A DNA stretch of 64,000 bases from Comamonadaceae bacterium. GTDB lineage: Bacteria; Pseudomonadota; Gammaproteobacteria; Burkholderiales; Burkholderiaceae_C. How positions within the stretch are numbered: position 1 is the stretch's first letter; each line of letters starts with the position of its first letter. The notes under the pieces were generated by a model, which did no database searches, was not told the origin of the DNA, and saw only the letters and a list, made by a program, of their open reading frames with translations. Of this stretch, positions 34,282 through 44,528 are shown one piece after another. Location: assembly GCA_013297875.1 (NCBI GenBank), contig JAAFIW010000004.1, positions 1 to 64,000 of the forward strand, read 5' to 3'. A program made the translations under genes and the position numbers.

Positions 34282-36258
34282 TCAGTTCGCGCTCAGGGCT
34301 GCCGGGCGCGACACGCGCGAAGCAAAGTCTTGTTTGACTGTGGGGATATTGATCAGGTGCGAGGTCAACTCCAGCAGCTTGGTGTCCAGCTGATCCAGCG
34401 ACTGCTCCTGCAGCTGAATCTCGTTCAGGCGGTCGTCCAGGCCTGACGCGGCCTCCTGTATGCGCTCAATGGCCTCAATGCGGCGGCCAAAATTGCGGCG
34501 GCGCTCGCGCAGTTGCGCATCCAGCTGTGACGCGGCTGATTTGTTCCACAGCTCCACTTCGCCCAGGGCCGATTCGTACACCACGCGCAGCCGCGTGGCC
34601 AGCGCCCGCACCAGGCGGTCGGCAAACTCGGGTTGGGCCAGGCGCAGCACATTGCTCACGCCCAAATACTGGTTGTGGCTGCGCTCCACCAGATCCAAGT
34701 CGGCCTGAAAGCGCGCCAGATCGGGCTCGCGTGGGGCTTGCAGCGAAAAGCCGTATTCGGCGTTGAGCTGGCGAAACGTGGCGTTCAACATGGTGTGAAT
34801 GTCGCCACTGCTGGATTGGGCCTTGGCCAGGCCCGCACGCAGCCGCTCAAAGGTCTGGGTGTAGGCTTTTCGCACGCCCAGCTTGATGCCGGGCTGGCGC
34901 AGGGCCTTGGTCAGCTGCATCATTTCGGCCTTCAGCGTGCTATTGCCCAACAGCGCAAACACCTCGCGCAGCAGCTTCAAATGCACCGAGCGCACCGCAT
35001 GAATCTTTCCACCGCTGGCATCAAACTCGCCTTGCTCCTGCTCGATGCGCCCGCGCATGACTTTGATGACCGAGATGTTTTTGCCACGCAGGCCCGTCAG
35101 TTCCTGTGCCTGCTCGGCCAGGTCACGGCGGCGGATGTTGATCACCCGCCCGGTTTCCAGGCGCAGGTCGCCAATGTTGTTGTTCACCGCCGAGCGCAGA
35201 ATTTTCTGGCGCTGTCCCATCACGCCCTGGCCCAGCGCGGTTTCCAGCAAGGGCAGTTGGCTGGCTTCCAGCAGGTCGGCGTCGTTGGTGACTTTGGCAA
35301 CCAGGCCTTTCTGGGCTGACACCGGAATCACCTGCGACTCTGGCAGGCCCAAAATTTCGGCAGAGCTGGCGCGCTGGCGTGCGATCTGCGCGCGCACCTG
35401 CTCGGGGGTAGACAGCGCGTCCCACAGGGTGTCGATTTTGTTCAGCACCACCAAGCGCGAATCGGTGTCGTCGCCTTCGCTGATCAGGTGCTCGCGCCAG
35501 ATCGCCAAGTCTGATTTGGTCACGCCGGTGTCGGCCGCCAGAATGAACACCACCGCATGCGCCTGCGGAATCAGGTTCACCGTCAACTCCGGCTCGGCAC
35601 CAATGGCGTTCAAACCGGGCGTGTCCAGAATCACCAAGCCCTGCTTGAGCAAGGGGTGGGCAATATTGATCAGCGCGTGCCGCCATTTGGGCACCTCCAC
35701 CATGCCTTGCGCATCCGTCAGCGGGTTGTCTTCGGGCACCTCGTCGTGCCAGAAACCCAGGGCTTTGGCTTCTTCTTTGGTCACGCGGCGGGTTTCGGCC
35801 ACTTTTTCAAATGCGCTGGCCAATTGGCTGGAGTTGTTGACGTCCAGGTCAATGCGCGTCCATTTTTCGGGCACCAGGCGCCACTCCATCAGGGCCTGGG
35901 GCTGCAAGCGGGTTTCGATAGGCAGCAGGCGCAAGCAGGGTGGCACATCGGCGTCGTAGCCCAGTTCGGTGGGGCACATGGTGGTGCGCCCGGCGCTGGC
36001 CGGCATGATGCGCCGCTTGTAGCTGGCAAAGAAAATCGCGTTGATCAACTCCGACTTGCCGCGCGAAAACTCGGCCACAAACGCCACCATCACCTTGTCG
36101 GCGCGCACCTGGCTTTCCAGCCTGCGCAGGCGCTCTTCCACGGCCGAATCAATGAGGTCGTGGTCTTTCATCCACTCGGACAACAGCTTCAGGCGTAGCG
36201 CAAACTCACGCCGCCATGCGCCATGCTGATCAAATTGCTCATTGAATGAAGTTGCCAC
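34282..36258 (-). CDS. dynamin-like GTPase
   Basis: A 658-residue protein with a dynamin-type G domain: P-loop variant FSRGKSE (residues 64-70), G2 region SAGRTTMCPTELGYD, G3 LDTPGLN (about 210) and G4 NKID (about 270). Long helical segments follow, as in bacterial dynamin-like proteins that bind membranes. No transmembrane helix is obvious, so it is likely peripheral. It stands alone rather than in the usual tandem pair of bacterial dynamins. A role in membrane repair, division or phage response is possible but not shown. Confidence 0.8.
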   Translation of the reverse strand: MATSFNEQFDQHGAWRREFALRLKLLSEWMKDHDLIDSAVEERLRRLESQVRADKVMVAFVAEFSRGKSELINAIFFASYKRRIMPASAGRTTMCPTELGYDADVPPCLRLLPIETRLQPQALMEWRLVPEKWTRIDLDVNNSSQLASAFEKVAETRRVTKEEAKALGFWHDEVPEDNPLTDAQGMVEVPKWRHALINIAHPLLKQGLVILDTPGLNAIGAEPELTVNLIPQAHAVVFILAADTGVTKSDLAIWREHLISEGDDTDSRLVVLNKIDTLWDALSTPEQVRAQIARQRASSAEILGLPESQVIPVSAQKGLVAKVTNDADLLEASQLPLLETALGQGVMGQRQKILRSAVNNNIGDLRLETGRVINIRRRDLAEQAQELTGLRGKNISVIKVMRGRIEQEQGEFDASGGKIHAVRSVHLKLLREVFALLGNSTLKAEMMQLTKALRQPGIKLGVRKAYTQTFERLRAGLAKAQSSSGDIHTMLNATFRQLNAEYGFSLQAPREPDLARFQADLDLVERSHNQYLGVSNVLRLAQPEFADRLVRALATRLRVVYESALGEVELWNKSAASQLDAQLRERRRNFGRRIEAIERIQEAASGLDDRLNEIQLQEQSLDQLDTKLLELTSHLINIPTVKQDFASRVSRPAALSAN

Positions 36259-36407
36259 GAAGTCCCCAGTTATTCGGGTGAGATGTACGCAATGAATATA
36301 GCACCGCAGTGTTGAAATGCATGCACTTCCAAGGTGTTGCGCTTAAGGAACCTCTGATTCACCGCCTGCGGTCTGCGATAGCAGGCCGCAGGGGCTTGCG
36401 CAGACGT
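36259..36407. other. gap upstream of the dynamin-like gene
   Basis: The first part should hold the leftward promoter of the GTPase gene, which I cannot place with confidence. Around 36362-36392 an inverted sequence (cgcctgcggtctgc/gcaggccgcagggg) could form a hairpin. No coding capacity is recognised. Confidence 0.4.
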
Positions 36408-36651
36408 CTAGCCCGCATATTTCACCGTGAGCGTCTTTTTGCGAGCTTTTCTCCTGTGAGGCGGATCGCTTTTGCTCAAATCCAATTTGTACGCAGCAAA
36501 AAGACTCGACACCTACGGCATCGTTTTGGCGGGCGCAGGGACGCACGACCCTCGTCGCCAATGGCTCGGCCATTGGACTCCTCCTCTCGCACGCCCCTGC
36601 ATCCCGCGAAAACGCGCCGTGGGTGCCGCCACAGTGAAATATGCGGGCTAG
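36408..36651. mobile_element. MITE-like element with 22-bp terminal inverted repeats
   Basis: The left end CTAGCCCGCATATTTCACCG TG and the right end, read on the other strand, agree at 21 of 22 positions. The 244-bp interior has no gene. It contains a palindrome ccaatggctcggccattgg (36558-36576) preceded by cgaccctcgtcg and followed by ctcctc. The element at 48095-48277 has the same central layout although its ends differ. No clear target duplication is seen. Confidence 0.7.
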
Positions 36652-36655
36652 TAGC

Positions 36656-37192
36656 TCATTTGACTTGCGCGGCCCGGGCGCGCTGGGTGTAGTCCTGATA
36701 TGCGGGCAAGGCGACGGCGGCCAGGATGCCGATCACAAAGATCGCGGGAAACAGCAATCCTAAAATTTTGATGCCCAGTGTGTTGGGTGGAGGCGGCGCG
36801 CCAAAGCGGTTTTTGCCTTGGCTGCCGGATTTGAACACCCAGATCAAACCCACAAATGGAATCAGCGCCAGCAGCGACATCCAGCCCGACCAGTCCATGT
36901 CGTGGCTGCGCTGCACGGTGATCATGGCCACAAAAATCAGCATGGGAATCACCGTCAACGCGGTGGCAATGGGTGCCGCCGCTTCGCCCATTCGCATGGC
37001 GGCCAGCACAAAACCCAGCAGGGCAGACGCCACACCGATCAAGAAATATCCCGCCGTGGTGTAGGCCAGGTAGCGCAGACGCCCGATGCGCCCTCGCCAG
37101 GAAAATGCCGACACAGCCTGAAAGCCGACATCGTCGTCGTAGTTCACATCGGCCACGGCCGCGCGAGGGGGTGCATAGGGATTGGTTGCCAT
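36656..37192 (-). CDS. DUF805-type membrane protein with pilin-like C-terminal helix
   Basis: A 178-residue protein starting MATNPYAPPRAAVADVNYDD, followed by the DUF805 region (FSWRGRIGRLRYLAYTTAGY, several membrane helices, RSHDMDWSGWMSLL). The last helix reads GILAAVALPAYQDYTQRARA, which is the hydrophobic N-terminal helix of type IV pilins but placed at the C-terminus and without a prepilin peptidase site (no GFTLIE). The start at 37192 is chosen over 37342, which would overlap unrelated sequence. It lies last in the MoxR operon, separated by 34 bases. Confidence 0.75.
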   Translation of the reverse strand: MATNPYAPPRAAVADVNYDDDVGFQAVSAFSWRGRIGRLRYLAYTTAGYFLIGVASALLGFVLAAMRMGEAAAPIATALTVIPMLIFVAMITVQRSHDMDWSGWMSLLALIPFVGLIWVFKSGSQGKNRFGAPPPPNTLGIKILGLLFPAIFVIGILAAVALPAYQDYTQRARAAQVK

Positions 37193-37226
37193 CGAAGCGC
37201 TCCTTTCGGGGTTAAAAACTACAAAA

Positions 37227-38602
37227 TTACAAAAGCCCAGCCCGCTTGACCGCGTGGTAGCGGTTGACCAGGGCCACGGCCAGCTGATCAGGCTCCACAT
37301 CGATCGACAGGGCATCGCCGCCCAGCACGCGGGCAAATGCATCCTGGCGGGATTGGGAAAACAGGTGCGCGGCGGCCACGGTCACGGCGTCGCGCCCCTG
37401 GTGCAGGGGCATCTGGGTCATCTGCCGCAACACCCGCTCGCGCAGACTGGCCACCAGCACCAGGTGTTTTTGGCGCAGCAGCCGCAGCGCCGGGCGCAAC
37501 TCGGCGGCGTCTTCGTCGCGGAAGTTGGTGATCACAATCACCAGGGCGCGCTTGCGGTGCACGCCCAGCAGGTCTTGTGCGGCCTGCAAATAGTCTGAAT
37601 GCGTGGTGCTGGGCTGAAGGTCGTGCAGCCGGTTCATCAGGCCGTTCAGCGCGGCATGGCCCTTGCGCGGTGCAAACTGGCGCGCCTGACCCGGCGGGTT
37701 GCCAAAGGTCATCGCGCCCACTTCGTCACCTTCGCGCAAGGCCACATAGGCCAGCAGCATCAGCGCATTGAGCGCATGGTCAAAGTGGCTGCCGCCGCTG
37801 CCTTCTGCGGTGTATTCATCGGCCCGCAAACGGCGCCCGCAGTCCAGCAGGAAAAACACGCACTGGTCGCGCTCGTCCTGAAACTCCCGCACCACCGGTT
37901 TGCCCCGCCGGGTGGTCGCTTTCCAGTCGATGTGGCGCACAGACTGCCCGCGCTGGTATTCGGTCAGCTGGCGAAAATCAGTGCCCAGGCCGCGCTGCGC
38001 ATAGGTTTTGATGCCAATTTGCGCCAGGCGGCGGTCCCCTGCCAGCCAGGCATAGCCCGCCACGGCGGCGAAGTTGGGGTAGATGTGCAGGGTCTGCGCC
38101 AGCCCCTGGGCTTCATGCACCTCCAGGCTGCCGCCCTGCGCGCGCCAGCGCAGCTGCGTCACGCCCAGGCGCGCCAGACCCCGGCGCACCGGCGTGACCG
38201 TGTAGCGGATCACCACCTGGCCTTGTGCGGGCACGGTCACCGACTGGGGCAGGCCCTCGAAGGCAAACATCTCGTCCACCTCGTCAAATACCGTCAGGTA
38301 CCAGGCGTGGGCACTGTTGTTCACCAGGGTCAGCGACAGCACCTTGGGCACGCCCAGCGCAAAGGCCTGGGGCAACACCCGCTGAATCACTACCGGCGTT
38401 TGCCGCCACTGGCGCAGGCTGCGCCACAGATCAACCAGCACCCACAAGGCTGCCACCAGCAGCACACCGCCCACCACCAGGGCTACTTGCTCCACTGGTT
38501 GGCCCAGCAGCAGGGCCAACACGCTGGCAAGTGCCAGGCCGAACAGCCCCCAGACGCAGCGCCTGCTGGGCAAGACACGCCTTTTTATTGGCAGTGCTGG
38601 GC

Positions 38603-38606
<4 letters not shown>
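37227..38606 (-). CDS. DUF58 family protein (MoxR-associated)
   Basis: A 459-residue protein. Two hydrophobic N-terminal segments (residues about 15-50) anchor it; the DUF58 signature RQLTEYQRGQSVRHIDWKAT is followed by a von Willebrand A-like region with VFFLLDCGRRL. A GTG start at 38606 is inferred because it overlaps the moxR TGA (GTGA), giving coupled translation; the open frame upstream lies inside moxR and is not family-like. DUF58 proteins are regular partners of MoxR ATPases. Confidence 0.88.
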
Positions 38607-39589
<983 letters not shown>

Positions 39590-39617
39590 GGGGGTTCCGG
39601 TTAGGCGTTGATAAATT

Positions 39618-40787
39618 TCAATGGCGGCCACGCTCGGCGAGCCGCCTGCGTGCGGTTTCGAGCAGTTGGAGGTGGGGCAGCAGCGAATGCGCTTTGAAGG
39701 CCTGGCTGGCGTCCATCGCCGTGGCCAGATCGCTGGGGTTCAAGCCGGTGGCGGCGGCCAGTGCTTTCGCACGCTCAGCGACGGTCAGGCTGGTGTATTG
39801 ACGCACCGAGCGCAAGCCGGCGTCATTGACCGCACGCAGCTGGGCCCGGTACAGCGCCGCAGGCCCATGCAGCTGCAAAAACTGCCCGGTTCCACGGACC
39901 TGTTCGGCCATGGAGCGGCGCTCTGTGCTGTAGGCATTGCGCAGCGCACCCAAACGCATGCCACCGCGCCACAAGGCAAAGCCCAGCGCGAGCAAGCCCA
40001 GTAGCAGCGCCACCCAGGCTTTGTGCCAAAGCCAGGTGTGCAGGGCTTCGCGGGATTCTTCGGCCACAAACCACACATCGGCACCTGCGCGCAGTTGCAG
40101 CGCCCATGCGACCGCCAAGGCATTGTCATGGCGCAACAACAGCGGGTTGCTGAGCAGCCCCCAAGCGCCGATCACCGTCACACTGCCTTGGCCCCAAGCC
40201 ATGCGCATCAGCTCGGGCCCGCGCGTGCCCTCCAAGGCCCACGAGGGCGTGCCATCACCCTGCAAAGCTGTTGGGTGTTCCCATCCACACACGCGCAGAG
40301 GATCCAAGTCGCTGTCGGGTACAGCGGTGGCCTGAATCAGGCTTCGGCAATCGCTGTCTTTTTCTGTCCGGTCGCGTCGATCGGGCTTGGACGATGCCTT
40401 CTCGTCGCGGGCCTCTCGCTGCGTGACGGGCAGCCAGTCGCTCAGGTTTTCGTCGTCCATCAACCAGGCCGGCACCACCAAATGCCCGCCTTGTTGCACC
40501 CAGTCTTGCAGGCGTTCGGATTTGTCGTTAAACACATCCCAATGGTGCGAGGCCAGCACCAGTGTGGCGGTGCTGGCAGGCAGTGTCTGCAGCCCCTGGG
40601 CTTTGAACACTTGTGCGCCCAGAGCCCGCGCCAGCGCTTGGGTGGCGTACAGCGGGTTTTGCGCGGCCTCCCCACGGGGTCGCACCGGCACCTCCACCTC
40701 CACCCACTCGGTGGCCGAGGCCAGCCAAAGACCGAGCGCCACCAACAGCAACGCCACCACACCGGCCAGTAGCCTGCCGCGCGTCAT
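39618..40787 (-). CDS. DUF4350 domain membrane protein
   Basis: A 389-residue protein with an N-terminal anchor (LLAGVVALLLVALGLWLASA), a soluble Rossmann-like DUF4350 region (LVLASHHWDVFNDKSERLQD then GGHLVVPAW), and a second helix near residue 265 (KAWVALLLGLLALGFALW). The helical C-terminus is cytoplasmic. Function unknown. It overlaps the DUF4129 gene by 4 bases, the order commonly seen in this module. Confidence 0.82.
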   Translation of the reverse strand: MTRGRLLAGVVALLLVALGLWLASATEWVEVEVPVRPRGEAAQNPLYATQALARALGAQVFKAQGLQTLPASTATLVLASHHWDVFNDKSERLQDWVQQGGHLVVPAWLMDDENLSDWLPVTQREARDEKASSKPDRRDRTEKDSDCRSLIQATAVPDSDLDPLRVCGWEHPTALQGDGTPSWALEGTRGPELMRMAWGQGSVTVIGAWGLLSNPLLLRHDNALAVAWALQLRAGADVWFVAEESREALHTWLWHKAWVALLLGLLALGFALWRGGMRLGALRNAYSTERRSMAEQVRGTGQFLQLHGPAALYRAQLRAVNDAGLRSVRQYTSLTVAERAKALAAATGLNPSDLATAMDASQAFKAHSLLPHLQLLETARRRLAERGRH

Positions 40788-41527
40788 GGCGCCAAACTTT
40801 CCGGCGTGGCACCCACACGCAAGTGCAGGTCAAAGTCGCGGCACAGCGCCAGCACCTGATCGGACGCTGGCAGGCGGGCACCGTACACCGCTGTTTGCCA
40901 GGTGCCCACCAGCTGCGCCACAAACGCTGCTGGCGCGCCGGTCAAGCGGCTGCGTGCCAGCGACACGCACTCGTCCTCGGTGCTGGCTGCGCGTATGGGC
41001 ACGGCATGCACATGCACCAGCCGTGACAAAAGACCCCGGTAGAGCAGCGACAGCGCCGCCACCTGCCGACCCTGTTGCCAAAGTGCCGCAGCTGCAGCGC
41101 CAATCGCCTCGGGCAGGCTTTCGGGGCGAATATCCAGGCTTTGCACATGGCTGGGCAGGCGTGCCAACCGGGGCGTGGCAGACGCGCCGCGCACCTGAAT
41201 CCAGCGCCGTATGCCCACCAGCAACAGCGCCACGAGCACCGCGCCCAGGCCCCACATGAGCAGGCGTGCGCTTTCTGCAAGCCATTGAATCAAATCGACC
41301 AGCCAGGGCGTGCTCTCCCTTTTGGGTTGAGGTTTTTCTTCTGTTGAGCTCTTGAATTTCAGCGTTTTTTCAGGCCGCGTGGTTTCCAGGTTGGGGTCAT
41401 TTTTCAGCTGGGCCACCGCGGACGCCACGTGCGCCCGGGTCGGTGCCACACCGCTGGGCTGCCCCACCGCCACCGTGCATGCGACAAGGGCTATCACCCC
41501 GACGGCGAGCCACTTACGCAAACGCAC
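40784..41527 (-). CDS. DUF4129 domain membrane protein
   Basis: A 247-residue protein with a signal-like N-terminus (LAVGVIALVACTVAVG), a helix at about residues 88-107 (LLMWGLGAVLVALLLVGI) and a C-terminal DUF4129 region with ALSLLYRGLLSRLVHVHAVP and STEDECVSLARSRL. In related operons this domain sits beside transglutaminase-like or DUF4350 proteins. It overlaps both neighbours. Confidence 0.8.
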   Translation of the reverse strand: MRLRKWLAVGVIALVACTVAVGQPSGVAPTRAHVASAVAQLKNDPNLETTRPEKTLKFKSSTEEKPQPKRESTPWLVDLIQWLAESARLLMWGLGAVLVALLLVGIRRWIQVRGASATPRLARLPSHVQSLDIRPESLPEAIGAAAAALWQQGRQVAALSLLYRGLLSRLVHVHAVPIRAASTEDECVSLARSRLTGAPAAFVAQLVGTWQTAVYGARLPASDQVLALCRDFDLHLRVGATPESLAP

Positions 41528-42248
41528 GGCGAAACTCCTGTTCGATGTCCCAGGCCTCCAGCTCGACCCGGCGGTTCAGGTACATCGCAAACCCAGCCGC
41601 CACATAAAACGGCTCCAGCACCAGCACCGCTGTGGCGTAAATCGCGGCAAACACCAGGCTGGCTTCCAGCGATTCGGTGCTGTTCATCAGCCAGGCAAAC
41701 AGCTGTCCACGCGAGTCTTCCGGCGCAAACCACACCGCAACAGCCACCAGACCCATGGTGAGCACCATCTCGACGTTGGCAAACACAAACTGCATGCCGG
41801 TGGCGCTGCCGCGTTTGCCGCGCAGCAGTTGCGTGCGCCGCTTGCGGCGTGCCGCGCCCCGCTGACCTTCCAACTGGTAAGCGGCCTGCGTATATGCGCG
41901 CCAGGGTGACAGGCGGCGCACAGTCCAGGTGCTGAAGGCCTGGTGCAGCCACACTGCCGACCGGTTGGCCCACAAATCGCCCCACCGCGTCGATTGGCCA
42001 AACACGGCCCGCGACAGCACAAACAGCAGGCTGCGGTCCAGCCAGGGTTTGCTCCAGAAGATCACCAGCGAGGCCAGCCATGGCGTGATGTGTGCCGCCG
42101 CCAGGGCTACCAGCGCCAGGCCTACCAGCACGGGCGTGTAGGTCAACCAGATGGACCGCGCGTGGCGCTGCACCAGTAGCACCCCCAGATCGGCCGCCTC
42201 CACCATGGCACGCGGCCGCAGCGCGATGGCCAGTCCATCAACTTGCAT
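41514..42248 (-). CDS. multi-helix membrane protein of the MoxR operon
   Basis: A 244-residue protein from MQVDGLAIALRPRAMVEAAD, with about four hydrophobic helices (LTYTPVLVGLALVALAAAHI; ITPWLASLVIFW; MVLTMGLVAVAVWFA; VFAAIYATAVLVLEPFYVAA). I do not know a family name with certainty, but a protein of this type stands between SpoIIM and DUF4129 genes in many proteobacteria. The start at 42248 overlaps the SpoIIM gene by 11 bases. Confidence 0.75.
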   Translation of the reverse strand: MQVDGLAIALRPRAMVEAADLGVLLVQRHARSIWLTYTPVLVGLALVALAAAHITPWLASLVIFWSKPWLDRSLLFVLSRAVFGQSTRWGDLWANRSAVWLHQAFSTWTVRRLSPWRAYTQAAYQLEGQRGAARRKRRTQLLRGKRGSATGMQFVFANVEMVLTMGLVAVAVWFAPEDSRGQLFAWLMNSTESLEASLVFAAIYATAVLVLEPFYVAAGFAMYLNRRVELEAWDIEQEFRRAFA

Positions 42249-43221
42249 GCGCCGCCTTCTTGGGGGTGGCCGGCCTGCCCTGAAAAGCCAGATACGCCAA
42301 CACCAGGCACCAGCAGGCCGCGCCCACCCCATATTTCACCTGCGGCGAAACCCAGCGCGCCGACGACCAGAACGCCTCCACGCCAGCCGCCACCAGCAGC
42401 ATGGCGGCAAAGCCATACACCAGCACCACCGCGTCACTGGCGGCCTTCTTCAAGGCTTGCAGCCGGGTGAGCTCGCCGGGGGCCAGCAGCGCATGGCCCA
42501 GGCGCAAACCAGCGGCACTTGCCAGCACGATGGCGGTCAATTCAAAAGCCGAGTGCGTGACCACAAACGACAAAAAATTTTCGCCCCGGCCACTGACCAC
42601 CAGGTAGGCCCCCACCGCGCCAATCGACAGCCCGTTGAACACCAAAAAGAATGCCGTGCCCAGCCCCGCAAAAATACCGGCACCAAAGCACTGAAAGCCG
42701 ATGCCGATGTTGTTCATGATGTAGTAGCCAAACATCTGCCAGTCGGTATCGGCCTTGCGCGTGCGGCCCAGCGCTTCGGATGCATCGCCGTACATGCTGT
42801 CGAAATCCCGCACCTTGTCGGCCGACAGCAGGTGCAGGATGAATCCGGGGTCGTTCCAGGTTGCCATTGCAGCGGCCAGCAAGGGCCCCACAAACAACAG
42901 CGTGGCCACCAGCACATACCAGCGGTGCGCCCGCACCGCAGCCGGAAAGTCCAGCAACAGCAACTGGCGCAAACGGCCCAGGCCAAAGTCGTGCTGGCGG
43001 TAAATCAGGCGGTGGGCGCGTTGGGTGAGCGACTCCAGGCGTTGCGTCAGGTGAATCGGATAGGCACGCGCCTGGGCCAAAGCCAAGTGCTCGCAGCAGC
43101 CCCGGTACAGCGCCGCCAGCCGGGCGGCATCAAATTTTTTGCCGCCCTCGGCCAGGTCTAACGCGGCCTCCAGTGCCTGCCAGTGGGCCGAGTTGTCGGC
43201 CTCGAATGTCAAAGGTGTCAT
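42238..43221 (-). CDS. SpoIIM-like (stage II sporulation M family) membrane protein
   Basis: A 327-residue protein beginning MTPLTFEADNSAHWQALEAA. A soluble N-terminal third is followed by several helices including the family region NNIGIGFQCFGAGIFAGLGT and FVVTHSAFELTAIVLASAAG. The organism is no spore former, so the name is only a family label. The start overlaps the end of the RDD gene by 4 bases. Confidence 0.85.
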   Translation of the reverse strand: MTPLTFEADNSAHWQALEAALDLAEGGKKFDAARLAALYRGCCEHLALAQARAYPIHLTQRLESLTQRAHRLIYRQHDFGLGRLRQLLLLDFPAAVRAHRWYVLVATLLFVGPLLAAAMATWNDPGFILHLLSADKVRDFDSMYGDASEALGRTRKADTDWQMFGYYIMNNIGIGFQCFGAGIFAGLGTAFFLVFNGLSIGAVGAYLVVSGRGENFLSFVVTHSAFELTAIVLASAAGLRLGHALLAPGELTRLQALKKAASDAVVLVYGFAAMLLVAAGVEAFWSSARWVSPQVKYGVGAACWCLVLAYLAFQGRPATPKKAAHAS

Positions 43222-43934
43222 GGCGTTTTTCCGGCGCGTCGTCCCAAAATCCACTGCGCAACGCCCAGCAGACGCTCTGTGGCCAGCCCATGCTGCCCGC
43301 TGCTGGCGGGCTTGTCGCTGCACACCGATTGCGCCAGACGCGCCAACTCTTCAAAGCGCGGCTGCGTCAAGCGGCTGGCGCGCCCAGCCCACGAAACAAT
43401 CGCCACCTGCTCACTGGGCGACAGGGCGCGTGATGGTGCCATCGGGGCCGCGTCGGGCAATTGCCCATGCAGGGCAACGGTGTCGCTGTAAACCACCAGG
43501 GTGCCTGCGGCCATGTCGCCCAGGCGCTTGAAGTCCGGGCGCATCAGCATGGCCGCTGTGCCAAAAGCATATAGGCCGGGCAAAAAGTCAGCGGCCCGCA
43601 ACAGGTTGCGCACCACCGAGGCGGCGGGCGTCACGGGCAGGCCGGTATCCATCACCACCCGCAGCCGCAACATGGTTTTACCCGGCGTGGCACCGGCGCG
43701 CGTCAACTCAAACACCACCGGGTACAGCCATTCCAGCGCGAAATAGGTGATCAGCAGAAAAGCTGCGCCCAAACCGCCCAGAAACGATGAGCCGATCAAG
43801 GCCACAAAAAACAAGCCCAGGCGGATTGCCAGGTCAACCAGATACGCCAGGCAGCGCGCTACCAAGCCAGCTGGTCGCAATGACAAGGCAATGCCTTCAG
43901 GCGTCTCGGCGGCGTACAGCGTGTCCAGTGCCAT
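43218..43934 (-). CDS. RDD-family membrane protein (second)
   Basis: A 238-residue protein starting MALDTLYAAETPEGIALSLR, with the RDD core (VARCLAYLVDLAIRLGLFFV, then GATPGKTMLRLRVV and a third helix with LLRAADFLPGLYA). RDD proteins are small membrane proteins, some suggested to be ion exchangers. The start at 43934 leaves an 8-base gap to the first RDD gene. The soluble C-terminal 70 residues are unusual for plain RDD proteins. Confidence 0.82.
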   Translation of the reverse strand: MALDTLYAAETPEGIALSLRPAGLVARCLAYLVDLAIRLGLFFVALIGSSFLGGLGAAFLLITYFALEWLYPVVFELTRAGATPGKTMLRLRVVMDTGLPVTPAASVVRNLLRAADFLPGLYAFGTAAMLMRPDFKRLGDMAAGTLVVYSDTVALHGQLPDAAPMAPSRALSPSEQVAIVSWAGRASRLTQPRFEELARLAQSVCSDKPASSGQHGLATERLLGVAQWILGRRAGKTP

Positions 43935-43942
43935 GGTGACAG

Positions 43943-44446
43943 CTACCGGGCCTTCAGCACCACGGTATCGGCCATCACATCGTGCAGGCAGCGCCGTGAC
44001 TTGCGAAAGATGAGCAGGCAATCGATCAGTCCGTAGATCTGCCCCAGCGCCGGGATGATGTTGATGACGCTACCCACGCCGTAGCGCACCACCATGCGCC
44101 CGGGCGACGCAGGCGAGCCGTCGGGCCGACTGATGCGGATTTTGAGCAGCAGCTTGCCGATGGTTTGGCCTCGGGTCACCAACAAGTAGCCGTTGAGTAC
44201 AACAAACAGAACCAAACCACCCAAGGCATTGCCAAATTGCGGCACAAACCAGAACCCATCGGTCGGCTGCTCAAACGCATTCCAGGGTGTCAGCCGCGAG
44301 GCAATTCCCAGTAACACCAGAGACAACACCACATCAATGACGCCAGCACCCAGGCGACTCATGCGGCTGGCCAAAGTCAATGCATCTTCGGGTGGTTGAA
44401 CGTCCTCCACATAGGCCTGGGGTGGCGCAAAACGGTCGTCATTCAC
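43943..44446 (-). CDS. RDD-family membrane protein (first)
   Basis: A 167-residue protein with the RDD pattern: [20 protein letters not shown], then [18 protein letters not shown] and [20 protein letters not shown]. It is the first gene of the leftward operon and is divergent from hemE with a gap of 82 bases, so the operon promoter should lie there. Confidence 0.82.
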   Translation of the reverse strand: MNDDRFAPPQAYVEDVQPPEDALTLASRMSRLGAGVIDVVLSLVLLGIASRLTPWNAFEQPTDGFWFVPQFGNALGGLVLFVVLNGYLLVTRGQTIGKLLLKIRISRPDGSPASPGRMVVRYGVGSVINIIPALGQIYGLIDCLLIFRKSRRCLHDVMADTVVLKAR

Positions 44447-44528
44447 GGGCGTCCTCCTCTTTTGGTGGGACGGATTCTATTGCTGTGTTTCAGCTGATCT
44501 GCACCACCCGCCCTGCCACAATCCCGGC

